Assembly: GCF_014651075.1 (NCBI RefSeq)
Contig: NZ_BMWE01000009.1
Span: forward strand, 1-64,000
Source of the DNA: Streptomyces djakartensis
GTDB lineage: Bacteria > Actinomycetota > Actinomycetes > Streptomycetales > Streptomycetaceae
Direction: 5' to 3'
DNA: 64,000 bases
The position numbers were made by a program, and so were the translations under genes. Shown piece by piece: positions 1-8,104 of the stretch (positions within the stretch are counted from its first letter, which is position 1; the number at the start of each line of letters is the position of its first letter). A model generated the notes under the pieces. It was given only the letters and a program-made list of their open reading frames with translations. It was not told where the DNA came from and ran no database searches.

Positions 1-867
1 CCCGGCCCGGTCCGGCGCACCCACGCCCCCGACGTCCCGCGACCGGCCCCCGTCGGCCGGAGCCGACCGTCCGAGGCCCGCCGGCTCGCCGGCCGCGTCC
101 GGCGCAGCCGCCCTGCGCAGCTCCGTCACCGGGGTCCCTGTGAGGATCTCGCCCCCGCGGGCCCGGACCGACTCCGCCACCGCGAGGGGCAGGGTGCCGA
201 CGCCGCCCTTCAGGCCCATGAACACCGGGCCGGTCTGCTGGGCGGCGGCCGCCCTGGCCTGGATCTCGCGGACTCCCTCCGTCAGGGAGGTGTGGGCCCT
301 GGCCGCCTGGAAGAGCTGCGGGACGGCCGAGCGCATGGAGATGCGGTACGCGTCGCCCGCGTACACGCCGCCCAGCAGGGGTTCGACCAGGCGGTCGACG
401 ACCTCGCGACCGAGGCGCGCCGCCACGTACTCCCCCACCGCCACATCGTCGCCGACCTCCGTGCGGGGCAGTTCGGCGTCCCGCCCGATGCGGGCGAGGC
501 CCTCGTCGGACAGCACTCCGGACAGGGCGGCGGCGGTGCCGGGCACACCCATCACATGCCCCTTGGGCATGGGGCGCAGCGCGCCGCGCGTCCAGATCGA
601 CGCCGTCGCCGTGGCGGGCGGCTGGAGGCGGTCGGCGAGGCCCACCTCGCGGGCGAGCGCCACCGCCTCGGGGCGGCGGGCCAGCATCGACTCGGCGCCG
701 AGGTCCACGCGGGCGCCCGCGATCTCCCCCGGCAGCAGCTTGCCGCCGACCCGGTCCGAGGCCTCCAGCACGGTCACCCGCGCCCCTCGCTCCACCAGCC
801 GGTGTGCGGCGGCCAGCCCCGCGATACCGGCCCCGATGACGACGACGTGCTCCCCAGCTTCGCGCAT
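1..867 (-). CDS. hemG: Protoporphyrinogen/coproporphyrinogen oxidase HemG, C-terminal part beyond left edge
   Basis: An open frame read on the minus strand from an ATG at 867 has no stop before base 1, so at least 289 codons are present and the C-terminus is missing. The N-terminus is a Rossmann FAD-binding fold (VVVIGAGIAGLAAAHRL) followed by LEASDRVGGKL, the standard start of HemG/HemY flavoproteins. Later VGEYVAARLGREVVDRLVEP and LLGGVYAGDA match the family region that precedes the substrate pocket. The family oxidises the porphyrinogen macrocycle in haem synthesis; in Gram-positive bacteria this is coproporphyrinogen III oxidation in the coproporphyrin-dependent route. hemE lies 8 kb away on the same strand. 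A haem-pathway partner may lie beyond the left edge, but that cannot be seen here. Confidence 0.9.
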   Translation of the reverse strand, partial: MREAGEHVVVIGAGIAGLAAAHRLVERGARVTVLEASDRVGGKLLPGEIAGARVDLGAESMLARRPEAVALAREVGLADRLQPPATATASIWTRGALRPMPKGHVMGVPGTAAALSGVLSDEGLARIGRDAELPRTEVGDDVAVGEYVAARLGREVVDRLVEPLLGGVYAGDAYRISMRSAVPQLFQAARAHTSLTEGVREIQARAAAAQQTGPVFMGLKGGVGTLPLAVAESVRARGGEILTGTPVTELRRAAAPDAAGEPAGLGRSAPADGGRSRDVGGVGAPDRAG

Positions 868-1027
868 GCCCCCAGCCTTTCAGAGACCCCGACGACAGCG
901 CGCCCGGGGCCCGGTGTCCCGCACGAGTCCCGACCGTGACCGCATCGGAACCGTCCCGGGCCAAACGCCCGGGCCGGTCCGTGCGTCGAAGTAGCGTCAG
1001 CGAAATCGACCTCCGGGGGATGCCCGC

Positions 1028-2023
1028 ATGCGCACACGACGACCCGCACGACGTTCCGCCCCGCCCCTGGCCGCCCTTCTGCTGGCCGCGGCCCTCGCGG
1101 TCACCGGGTGCAGCGCCGCCGACGACTCCGGCGGAGGCTCGGCCGACCAGGGGGCCGCCGCGTCCCGGGCGGACGGCAAGGCCGGCGCGGAGGCCGCCCC
1201 GGGCGGCGCCGGAAGCGGCGCCCGGGCGACCGCGCCGCCGAAGCTCGACCAGAACCACATCATCCGCACGGTCTCGCTGACCGTGCAGGTCAAGGACGCC
1301 CCGAAGGCGCTGGAGGAGGCCCGCGCCAGCGCCGAGGCCGCGGGCGGCTACGTCGGTGACGAGACCACCACCCGGGACGAGGAGGGCCGCGAACGCACCC
1401 GGGTCGTACTGCGCGTCCCCGTCGAGAGGTACGAGGAGGTCCTCACCGCCCTGGAGGGCGCCGGCAAGCTCCTCGACCGCAACGCGAAGGCGCAGGACGT
1501 CACCGATCAGGTGGTGGACGTGGAGAGCCGGATCAAGTCGCAGCGTGCCAGCGTGGCCCGGATCCGCGAGCTGATGGACCGGGCGACGAAGCTCAGCGAC
1601 GTGGTGACGCTGGAGGGTGAGCTGAGCACCCGCCAGGCGGACCTGGAGGCGCTGTTGGCCCGGCAGGCGTCCCTGAAGGACCGCACGAGTCTTGCCACCA
1701 TCACCCTCTCGCTGTCCGAGACACCGGTGAAGAAGGCGGAGCGGAACGACGACCCGGGGTTCGTGGACGCGCTGGCGGGCGGCTGGAACGCGTTCCTGAC
1801 GATGCTGCGCTGGCTCGCGGTGGCGCTCGGCGCGATCCTGCCGTTCGCGGCGGTGGCGGCCCTGATCGCGCTGGTCTGGCTGCGCGTCGTACGCCCCCGC
1901 CTGCCGCGCCGCCCCCGGCCCGCGCCCGCGCCCGCGTCCGCGACGAGCGCCCTCGGCCCGCTGCCGACGGCCCGCCCGGCGCCGGAGTCCGGGGCTCCGC
2001 GATCCCCGGGTGAGCAGAACTGA
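1028..2023 (+). CDS. DUF4349 domain lipoprotein with C-terminal membrane helix
   Basis: This 331-residue protein begins with an Arg-rich n-region and a hydrophobic stretch ending in a lipobox (ALAVTGC, Cys about residue 28). It is therefore predicted to be lipidated outside the membrane. A Gly/Ala/Ser-rich spacer of about 45 residues follows. The conserved DUF4349 core (residues about 75-240) is mostly charged helices typical of a coiled coil (VDVESRIKSQRASVARIRELMDRA). A single transmembrane helix lies near residues 258-290, with a Pro/Arg-rich tail. A lipid-anchored N-terminus plus a C-terminal helix would hold the coiled coil in the periplasmic space. Function is unknown in the family. The ATG at 1028 is preceded by a GGGGGA ribosome site. 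Confidence 0.85.
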   Translation: MRTRRPARRSAPPLAALLLAAALAVTGCSAADDSGGGSADQGAAASRADGKAGAEAAPGGAGSGARATAPPKLDQNHIIRTVSLTVQVKDAPKALEEARASAEAAGGYVGDETTTRDEEGRERTRVVLRVPVERYEEVLTALEGAGKLLDRNAKAQDVTDQVVDVESRIKSQRASVARIRELMDRATKLSDVVTLEGELSTRQADLEALLARQASLKDRTSLATITLSLSETPVKKAERNDDPGFVDALAGGWNAFLTMLRWLAVALGAILPFAAVAALIALVWLRVVRPRLPRRPRPAPAPASATSALGPLPTARPAPESGAPRSPGEQN

Positions 2024-2050
2024 AATGCCCTGCTCCCGTAGCGTGTTCGC

Positions 2051-3460
2051 ATGAGCATGAGCCGTACACCGGGAACTGCGCGGGGAACGCGGGAACGACT
2101 GGTCGTGATCGGCGGCGACGCCGCGGGAATGTCCGCGGCGTCGCAGGCACGCCGTCTGAGGAAGCCCGACGAGCTGGAGATCGTGGCGTTCGAACGCGGC
2201 CACTTCACGTCGTACTCGGCGTGCGGCATCCCGTACTGGGTGGGCGGTGACGTCCCGGGCCGGGGCGAGCTCATCGCCCGTACGCCCGAGGAGCACCGCG
2301 CGCGCGACATCGATCTCCGGCTGCGCACCGAGGTCGTCGAGCTCGACCTCGACGGGCAGCGGGTGCGCGCGCGTGACGTCGACTCCGGCGCCGAGTCCTG
2401 GACGTCGTACGACAAGCTCGTGATCGCGACCGGCGCCCGGCCGATCCGGCCGGACATTCCGGGCATGGACGCCCCCGGGGTGCACGGTGTGCAGACCCTG
2501 GGCGACGGGCAGGCGCTGCTCGACACGCTGGCACGCACGCGTGGCCGCCGGGCGGTGGTGGTCGGGGCCGGCTACATCGGTGTGGAGATGGCCGAGGCGC
2601 TCATCAACCGCGGCTACGAGGTGACGGTCGTCAACCGCGGCAGCGAGCCCATGTCGACCCTCGACCCCGACATGGGCCGCATGGTGCACGAGGCCATGGA
2701 GGGCCTGGGCATCACGATGGTCGACGACGCCGAGGTCACCGAGGTGCTGACGGGGGACGACGGCCGGGTACGCGCGGTCGCGACGAAGGACCGGGAGTTC
2801 CCGGCGGACGTCGTCGTGCTCGGCATCGGCGTGCGCCCCGAGACGACCCTCGCGAGGGCGGCCGGTCTCCCCCTGGGCACGCACGACGGTCTTCTCACGG
2901 ACCGCTCCATGCGGGTGCGCGGCCACGAGAACATCTGGGCCGGCGGCGACTGCGTCGAGGTCCTGGACCTGGTCTCCGGCCAGGAACGGCACATCCCGCT
3001 CGGCACCCACGCCAACAAGCACGGCCAGGTCATCGGCACCAACGCCGGCGGCGGATACGCCACGTTCCCGGGCGTGGTCGGCACCGCGGTCAGCAAGGTC
3101 TGCGATCTGGAGATCGCGCGCACGGGACTTCGCGAGAAGGACGCGCACCGCGTGGGTCTGCGCTTCGAGGCGGTCACCATCGAGTCGACCAGCCGGGCCG
3201 GCTACTACCCGAACGCCTCCCCCATGACGGTCAAGATGCTCGCGGAACACCGCACGGGCCGCCTCCTCGGCGTCCAGATCGTCGGCAGGGAGGGCGCGGG
3301 CAAGCGGGTCGACATCGCCGCGGTCGCCCTCACCGCGGGCATGACGGCGGAGCAGATGACGGCCCTGGACCTCGGCTACGCCCCACCGTTCTCCCCCGTC
3401 TGGGACCCGGTCCTGGTGGCGGCCCGCAAGGCGGCGGCGAAGGTCATCGGTTCTTTGTGA
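2051..3460 (+). CDS. FAD/NAD(P) oxidoreductase, CoA-disulfide reductase / NADH oxidase family
   Basis: The 469-residue flavoprotein has an N-terminal FAD Rossmann motif (VVIGGDAAGMSAASQARR), a central NAD(P) motif (VVVGAGYIGVEMAEAL), a second FAD segment (IWAGGDCVEV) and a C-terminal dimerisation domain. The key feature is a single active-site cysteine (about Cys58) in SYSACGIPYWVGG. This matches class III pyridine-nucleotide disulfide oxidoreductases such as CoA-disulfide reductase or peroxide-forming NADH oxidase, not the CxxxxC pair of glutathione or lipoamide enzymes. No rhodanese domain is attached. It lies 27 bp after the DUF4349 gene and may be co-transcribed. The exact substrate (CoA disulfide, persulfide, oxygen) cannot be read from sequence. 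Confidence 0.88.
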   Translation: MSMSRTPGTARGTRERLVVIGGDAAGMSAASQARRLRKPDELEIVAFERGHFTSYSACGIPYWVGGDVPGRGELIARTPEEHRARDIDLRLRTEVVELDLDGQRVRARDVDSGAESWTSYDKLVIATGARPIRPDIPGMDAPGVHGVQTLGDGQALLDTLARTRGRRAVVVGAGYIGVEMAEALINRGYEVTVVNRGSEPMSTLDPDMGRMVHEAMEGLGITMVDDAEVTEVLTGDDGRVRAVATKDREFPADVVVLGIGVRPETTLARAAGLPLGTHDGLLTDRSMRVRGHENIWAGGDCVEVLDLVSGQERHIPLGTHANKHGQVIGTNAGGGYATFPGVVGTAVSKVCDLEIARTGLREKDAHRVGLRFEAVTIESTSRAGYYPNASPMTVKMLAEHRTGRLLGVQIVGREGAGKRVDIAAVALTAGMTAEQMTALDLGYAPPFSPVWDPVLVAARKAAAKVIGSL

Positions 3461-3481
3461 GGGCTGTGCGGTAACGCCTTC

Positions 3482-3544
3482 AGGGGCGCGGGGAACTGCG
3501 GGAGAAACACAACCGGCCCGCGCCCCGCGACGCACCGCGCCCCT
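3482..3544. terminator. Inverted repeat between convergent genes; Streptomyces intergenic repeat type
   Basis: A perfect 10-bp inverted repeat (AGGGGCGCGG at 3482-3491, CCGCGCCCCT at 3535-3544) lies between two convergent genes. The left arm continues GGAACTGCG, a GC-rich signature that recurs in convergent gaps of this window (compare 13372-13421 and 32637-32730). A terminator role for both flanking genes is inferred. Confidence 0.6.
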
Positions 3545-3555
3545 ACGGCGAAACC

Positions 3556-3888
3556 CTAGGCCGTCCCGGCGGTCCCGTTGATCCGGTCAATGGCCTGCCG
3601 CGCCTGCTCCGCCGGAGGCCGCGACGGCAGGGACGAAACCGACGCCGACGCGGCGGTCACCGCCGGCGGCTGCTCCCCCGCCGGCTTGGCGTGCGCGGCG
3701 ACCCGCGAGGAACGCAACCGGTGACTCACCGCCTCGTCCAAGGTCACAGGCCGCCGCATCTGGGACGCCAGCCGGCCCGCCTCCTGGCCGAGGCGGGCCA
3801 CGTCCTCCCAGGGCAGCCGGACCACCAGCGTCAGCTCGGCCTCACCGTCCGGCAGCGCGTGCATGGGAGGAGTAACTCGGTCGTTCAT
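3556..3888 (-). CDS. Small hypothetical protein, helical, actinobacterial type
   Basis: The call is 110 residues from the ATG at 3888, because GAGG lies about 8 nt upstream; a longer upstream frame is poor in coding character. The N-terminal half (AELTLVVRLPWEDVARLGQ) looks like a beta strand plus helix. The middle has a basic segment (DEAVSHRLRSSR). The C-terminal third is Ala/Pro/Ser-rich, ending in a short helix (PAEQARQAIDRINGT). There is no signal peptide or membrane segment. I do not recognise the family and give no function. It converges with the flavoprotein gene across the terminator at 3482. Confidence 0.7.
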   Translation of the reverse strand: MNDRVTPPMHALPDGEAELTLVVRLPWEDVARLGQEAGRLASQMRRPVTLDEAVSHRLRSSRVAAHAKPAGEQPPAVTAASASVSSLPSRPPAEQARQAIDRINGTAGTA

Positions 3889-4022
3889 CGCCTGTTCCTC
3901 ACGTCGGCCCCGCGGCCCGCCTTCCCCGCGCCGCGGGCGGTTGCCGACACATACGCACGCCCGGACGACTGTGTTCAGCCACGCGTCCGATTCACCGGCG
4001 ACCCACCGGGCACACGTGTGAG

Positions 4023-4841
4023 GTGGTAATACCCGTTCATGACGTGAACCCCGTGCGGCGCACCCCCTGGGTGACGTACGCGCTGATCGCCGCCAACATC
4101 GTCGTGTTCCTGCTGACCCCCGGCATGGCCGGCTCCGTGACGGGCGGGAGCAGCCTGGCCCAGCTGTGCCACCTCCAGGCGTTCCTGGACCACTACGCGG
4201 CGGTGCCACAGGAGCTGATCCACCATCAGATGCCACGGCTGGTGCCCACGGGGGACACCGGGGTGGGCCCGCAGGGAGCCGGCTGCGTGGTCGGCCCGCC
4301 GTCCTACGCCAAGTCCCCGGAACTGAGCGTCCTGACGGCGATGTTCCTGCACGGCAGCTGGCTGCACCTGCTGGGCAACATGCTGTTCCTGTGGATCTTC
4401 GGCAACAACATCGAGGACCGCATGGGCCACATCCGGTTCCTGCTCTTCTACGTCGTGTGCGGATACGCGGCCGCGTACGTCTTCGCCCTCGCGAACTCCT
4501 CCTCGGGCAGCCCCCTGATCGGCGCCTCCGGGGCGATCGCCGGGGTCCTGGGCGCCTACCTCGTGCTGTATCCGAGGGCCCGCGTCTGGGTGCTGGTGCC
4601 CTTCCTCATCTTCCTGCCGCTGCGGCTGCCGGCCTGGATCGTGCTGGGACTCTGGTTCGGGCTGCAGGCGGTGTACTCGTCGGGCCAGGGTGTCTCCGCC
4701 GCCGGGACCGTGGCCTATCTGGCGCACGTCGTCGGCTTCGTGGCGGGCATGCTGCTGGCCTGGCCCCTGCGGCCCGGCACCCCGCCGCCTCCGGAGCCGC
4801 GGGGACTGCTGTTCGGCAGGCGCGCGCGGCCGGGATGGTGA
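4023..4841 (+). CDS. Rhomboid-family intramembrane serine protease
   Basis: The 272-residue, six-helix membrane protein carries rhomboid hallmarks. The loop/helix HGSWLHLLGNMLFLWIFGNN follows the second segment, GASGAIAGVLGAY contains the catalytic Ser, and the last helix has the partner His (AHVVGFVAGM). The GTG at 4023 is the only suitable start before RTPWVTYALIAANIVVF, the first helix. A large extracellular loop with several Cys and His residues follows helix 1 (QLCHLQAFLDHYAAVPQEL). Rhomboids cleave transmembrane helices of other membrane proteins; the substrate is unknown. No operon partner is evident. Confidence 0.92.
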   Translation: MVIPVHDVNPVRRTPWVTYALIAANIVVFLLTPGMAGSVTGGSSLAQLCHLQAFLDHYAAVPQELIHHQMPRLVPTGDTGVGPQGAGCVVGPPSYAKSPELSVLTAMFLHGSWLHLLGNMLFLWIFGNNIEDRMGHIRFLLFYVVCGYAAAYVFALANSSSGSPLIGASGAIAGVLGAYLVLYPRARVWVLVPFLIFLPLRLPAWIVLGLWFGLQAVYSSGQGVSAAGTVAYLAHVVGFVAGMLLAWPLRPGTPPPPEPRGLLFGRRARPGW

Positions 4842-4923
4842 GAGCGGCGGCGCCGGCTCGACTCACGCGGTGGTGTCCGCGGTGCGGTGCCCGCGCCGGC
4901 GCCCGGTGCTGCGGCCGCGCTCG

Positions 4924-5098
4924 ATGTACGACATGTCGCGCAGCATGTCCCGTGGACGCGAGGACTGCTACACGAGTGAGCAGCGCCAGAAGGCCGTGGA
5001 CCACCTCAGCCGGCAGCGCTGGATCGACGCCGGCGGAGGCGGCCTCTCGCTCGCGACACGTGTGACGGTGATGGATGCGGCGCGGGCGTTCTCCGGCG
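4924..5098 (+). other. Possible small gene or 5' gene remnant running into carbamate kinase
   Basis: The 257-bp gap between the rhomboid and carbamate kinase genes holds an open frame from ATG 4924 with strong G/C bias at third positions. It encodes a charged segment (EDCYTSEQRQKAVDHLSRQR, then WIDAGGGG). It has no stop before it runs antisense into arcC, so it would be a truncated remnant rather than an intact gene. I do not recognise it. It may be chance coding potential. Confidence 0.2.
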
Positions 5099-6022
5099 TC
5101 ACCCGACGGCGAGATCGGGGCGTACCAGGGTCCCCGACCTCCCGTGGACGATCTCGTACGCCGCGTCCAGGGCGCCGATGGCGGCCAGTCCCCCGGTGCG
5201 TTCGACGAACCGGGCGGCGGCCTCCGTCTTCGGGCCCATGGAGTCGGCGGGGAAGCCCGCGCGGCGCAGATCGTCAGGGGTGGCGTCGAGGACGGGCTGC
5301 GGGTCGTGGGTGTCGTAGCCGGTGTAGACGCACGGGACGTCGGTGAGGATGAGCAGGAAGTCGGCCTTGAGTTCCTCGGCGAGCAGGGCGGCGGTGAGGT
5401 CCTTGTCGACGACCGCGTCCACTCCGCGCAGGGCGCCGGTGCCGCTGTCGGCGGTGACCGGCACGCCTCCGCCGCCGGCGCAGATGACCAGCGTTGCGCT
5501 GGTGAGCAGCTCGTGGATGGTCTCGGCCTCGACGATCGACTCCGGCATGGGTGAGGCGACGACCTGTCGCCACCCGCTGGCGTCCTCGGCGATATGCCAG
5601 CCGCGCCTTCGCGCGAGGGCGCGGGCGACGTCGCGCGGGTACACGGGGCCGACGGGCTTGGCGGGTCGCGCGAAGGCCGGGTCGTCGGCCCGTACCAGGG
5701 TGTGGGTGACGAGTGCGACGGCCTTGTGGCCGGGCAGCGTGTCGTGCAGGGCCCGGACCAGCAGCGAGCCGATCAGGCCCTCGGTCTGGGCGCCCAGCAG
5801 GTCCAGTGGGTAGGGGGCGGTCAGGACGGGGTCGGCCGCGCTCTCCATGGCGAGCAGGCCGATCTGCGGCTCGTTGCCGTGGGTGACGACGACCTCGTGT
5901 TCGAGAGCGAGAGCCGCGACGGCGGTGGTCACCCGGTCGATGTTCGCCTGCAGCACGGCGGCGTCGGGACGTTCGCCCCGGTGCAGCAGGGCGTTGCCGC
6001 CGAGAGCGATGACGATGCGCAT
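5099..6022 (-). CDS. arcC: Carbamate kinase
   Basis: The 307-residue amino-acid-kinase fold protein starts at ATG 6022, preceded by a strong GGAGG; an upstream in-frame start at 6079 has no such site. MRIVIALGGNALL is the family start and CAGGGGVPV, VDAVVDKDLTA and LLILTDVPCVY follow in the expected order. The enzyme interconverts carbamoyl phosphate plus ADP with carbamate plus ATP, the ATP-yielding last step of arginine deiminase or carbamoyl-phosphate catabolism. Where many family members read THGNGPQ, this protein reads THGNEPQ; whether this is common in actinobacteria is not known to me. No arcA or arcB is adjacent. It is divergent from a cyclic-nucleotide-binding gene across a palindrome-rich 250-bp region. 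Confidence 0.93.
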   Translation of the reverse strand: MRIVIALGGNALLHRGERPDAAVLQANIDRVTTAVAALALEHEVVVTHGNEPQIGLLAMESAADPVLTAPYPLDLLGAQTEGLIGSLLVRALHDTLPGHKAVALVTHTLVRADDPAFARPAKPVGPVYPRDVARALARRRGWHIAEDASGWRQVVASPMPESIVEAETIHELLTSATLVICAGGGGVPVTADSGTGALRGVDAVVDKDLTAALLAEELKADFLLILTDVPCVYTGYDTHDPQPVLDATPDDLRRAGFPADSMGPKTEAAARFVERTGGLAAIGALDAAYEIVHGRSGTLVRPDLAVG

Positions 6023-6145
6023 GGCTTCAATCCTCCAGAGGACACGAGATCGGAGGCCGGTGATGTGCGCCCACGGCACACCCCCTTCCGCTTCCGGTCC
6101 GGTTGGCTCTCGTCTCCATCGAACCTCGGGCCCGTCCCGGGCGCA

Positions 6146-6223
6146 GGGTTCCGAAGGGCCCGGATGCGGTGCCGGGCGGCCCGGTCATGGGGCCGAGTGG
6201 CCCCGTGCCCGGGACCGGGCACG
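6146..6223. promoter_or_regulatory. Palindrome cluster in divergent arcC / CNB-protein promoter region
   Basis: Three dyads lie between the divergent genes. 6146-6161 (GGGTTCCGAAGGGCCC) resembles the DosR/OsdR-type hypoxia box in shape, on memory of that motif. 6189-6204 is GGGGCC-GAGT-GGCCCC. 6204-6223 is CGTGCCCG-GGAC-CGGGCACG. The latter two are perfect and abut each other. They could be operators or transcript hairpins for the downstream cyclic-nucleotide-binding protein gene. Direct evidence is the symmetry only. Confidence 0.4.
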
Positions 6224-6272
6224 GGAACAGGCTGTGCGTGGCAGGTTCGTACGCCCTGACTGGAGGCACGTC

Positions 6273-6737
6273 ATGAACGCTCCCGCCCCGGCCGGCATGC
6301 TGCAGGCGCTGCCCGCCGAGCACCGGTCCCGGCTGCTGCGCTTCGCTCGTGAGGTGTCGTTCCCTCAGGGCGCTCGTCTCTTCGAGGAGGGCGGCCGCGC
6401 CGACCGCTTCTGGGTCGTCCGTACCGGCGGCGTCGACCTCGAGATGCGTGTGCCGGGGCAGCGCGCCGCCGTCATCGAGACGGTCCGGCACAACGAACTC
6501 GTCGGATGGTCCTGGCTGTTCGCCCCGTACGTCTGGCACCTGGGTGCGCGGACGACCAGTCCGGTGCGCGCCTACGAGTTCGACGCCACCACGATCCGCT
6601 CGGTGTGCCAGGACGACCCCGCGCTGGGTGCGAGCGTCGCCCGGTGGGTGGGCGGCGTCCTGGTCCACCGGCTGCGCTCGGCCCGCACCCGGCTGCTGGA
6701 CCTGTACGCCCCCTACGGCAGCGGCAGCCTTCTGTGA
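6273..6737 (+). CDS. Single-domain cyclic-nucleotide-binding (Crp/Fnr-type sensor) protein
   Basis: The 154-residue protein starts at ATG 6273 with GGAGG 6 nt upstream. It is a CNB beta-roll: FPQGARLFEEGGRADRFWVV, the PGQRAAVIETVRHNELVGWS strands and the C-terminal helix (LVHRLRSARTRLLDLYAPYG). No helix-turn-helix follows, so unlike CRP or FNR it cannot bind DNA itself and is probably a soluble partner or sensor. Divergence from arcC and the shared upstream region suggest a link to energy or oxygen status; that is inference. The canonical cAMP-contact Arg-Ala is not obvious, so the ligand, if any, is unknown. Confidence 0.85.
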   Translation: MNAPAPAGMLQALPAEHRSRLLRFAREVSFPQGARLFEEGGRADRFWVVRTGGVDLEMRVPGQRAAVIETVRHNELVGWSWLFAPYVWHLGARTTSPVRAYEFDATTIRSVCQDDPALGASVARWVGGVLVHRLRSARTRLLDLYAPYGSGSLL

Positions 6738-6861
6738 CCGCGGCCGGGATTCGAAGCACGACAGTCGTCAGGGACGCGCGGTGAGAGGTCCTGGGCGGTG
6801 GTGACCGCCCGGGCTCCTTGGCGCGCGCCGTGGAGCCCGGCGGTCGGTGGGTGGATGTGGA

Positions 6862-7542
6862 TCAGAGCCGGTCGAGGATCTTCTCGAGCTTCGCTACCTC
6901 GGCGGACTGGGTCTTCACGACGTCGGCGGCGAGCTTCTTGGCCGTGGCGTTGCGGCCGTTCTTCTGCTCGCCCTCCGCCATGGTGATCGCGCCCTCGTGG
7001 TGGTCGATCATCATCTCCGCGAACATCCGGTCGAACTCGGTGCCCTTGGCGGCCTGGAGCTTCTTCATGTCACCTTCGGACATCATCCCGGACATCCCGG
7101 CCCCGTGGTCCATGCCGCCGGACCCGTGGTCCATGCCCGGCATGCCCTCCTCGGCGGACTCCGGCTTGCCCCAGGCCTTCAGCCAGGACCTCATGGTCCG
7201 GATCTCGGGATCCTGGGCCTTCTCGATGTCCGCGACCAGGGCCTTGACCTCCGCGTCGGAGGCCCGGCCGTCCGCGAGCTCGGACATCTCCAGGGCCTGC
7301 TCGTGGTGCGGGATCATCATCTGCGCGAACATGACGTCCGCGTCGTTGAACGCGCCGGGCGCCGGGTTGTCGGCCGCCGTCCGGCTGGGGCTGGCGGACG
7401 CGGAGCCGGCGCTCCCGTGGTCCATGCCGTCCATGTCGTTTCCGCCGCAGGCGGCGAGGAGCAGTCCGCCCGCCGCGACGGTGCTCACGATCGCCATGCG
7501 ACGACGAAGGCGGCGGTGCGGGGTGGGGTTGAGGGCAGTCAT
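6862..7542 (-). CDS. DUF305 lipoprotein
   Basis: The 226-residue protein has a twin-Arg-like basic n-region, a hydrophobic core and a lipobox (GGLLLAACGG), so it is an exported lipoprotein. Two DUF305 repeats are visible: FAQMMIPHHEQALEMSELA and FAEMMIDHHEGAITMAEGEQ, each with the paired His-His that defines the family. A Met/Gly/His-rich linker (MPGMDHGSGGMDHGAG) lies between them. His/Met-rich DUF305 proteins are often found with copper genes, so metal binding at the cell surface is plausible but unproven here. The start at 7542 (MTALNPT) was chosen because it directly precedes the signal peptide. It probably shares a transcript with the DUF6153 gene. Confidence 0.9.
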   Translation of the reverse strand: MTALNPTPHRRLRRRMAIVSTVAAGGLLLAACGGNDMDGMDHGSAGSASASPSRTAADNPAPGAFNDADVMFAQMMIPHHEQALEMSELADGRASDAEVKALVADIEKAQDPEIRTMRSWLKAWGKPESAEEGMPGMDHGSGGMDHGAGMSGMMSEGDMKKLQAAKGTEFDRMFAEMMIDHHEGAITMAEGEQKNGRNATAKKLAADVVKTQSAEVAKLEKILDRL

Positions 7543-7591
7543 GTGCGAATACCTCGCTTGATCAGTCGTGTCAGTGAATGTGCGGATACCT
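7540..7591 (-). promoter_or_regulatory. Direct repeat at the DUF305 translation start
   Basis: Reading on the minus strand, AGGTATCCGCACATT (7591-7577) recurs as AGGTATTCGCACATG (7554-7540), whose last ATG is the DUF305 start codon. The 37-bp spacing is about 3.5 helical turns. A small perfect hairpin (GCCCGC-GCT-GCGGGC, 7615-7629) lies just upstream, after the DUF6153 stop. An operator or post-transcriptional role is a guess. Confidence 0.35.
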
Positions 7592-7634
7592 GCCTTGCGC
7601 ACGGGCATGAGGAAGCCCGCGCTGCGGGCCCGGC

Positions 7635-8075
7635 CTATATCCGCAGCACTGACAACTGAACGAGGAGAGGTCTGGGTGGTGGCGCAAGGGGGCGCACCAC
7701 GGCCATCGTCCGGGCGAGCAGAGCCGGCAGCCGCTCTCTGCGAAGCGCCGCCGTGCTCAGGAACAACCGGAGCAGCCATCCGGTGAGAACGGCCACGCAC
7801 ACGGACAGCACGTCCATGCCGATCATGGGGCCGCCCGCCGACGGCGCGGTCGACGCCGCAGGCTCGGTCGCGGTATGGGGATCGGCAGTCCGCTGGGCCG
7901 TGTCGCCCTGGTGCGTGCCGGCGACGGCATGAGGCGAGCCGCCCGTCACCGGGCCCGACGAGTGCTCAGGATGCCCCATGGTGTGCATGGCTGACACGCC
8001 GAACGCGAGCACGGCGACGAGCAGGAGATACCCGAAGGCCCCACCCGCGCTCAGTCGCCTGCCCACACCCAGCAT
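7635..8075 (-). CDS. DUF6153-like small membrane protein
   Basis: The 146-residue protein has a first membrane helix (GAFGYLLLVAVLAFGVSAMH), a His/Thr/Ala-rich external loop of about 65 residues, a second helix (VLSVCVAVLTGWLLRLFL) and a basic cytoplasmic tail. The architecture and linkage to a DUF305 lipoprotein fit the actinobacterial DUF6153 family, whose function is unknown. The His-rich loop would be compatible with metal handling. The start at 8075 has no clear ribosome site; TAGTAT lies about 7 nt upstream on the coding strand. The intergenic space to the TetR stop is 29 bp, so three genes (TetR, DUF6153, DUF305) run in one direction. Confidence 0.75.
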   Translation of the reverse strand: MLGVGRRLSAGGAFGYLLLVAVLAFGVSAMHTMGHPEHSSGPVTGGSPHAVAGTHQGDTAQRTADPHTATEPAASTAPSAGGPMIGMDVLSVCVAVLTGWLLRLFLSTAALRRERLPALLARTMAVVRPLAPPPRPLLVQLSVLRI

Positions 8076-8104
8076 GGCGACATACTACTAAGCCGCTTAA
8101 TAGA

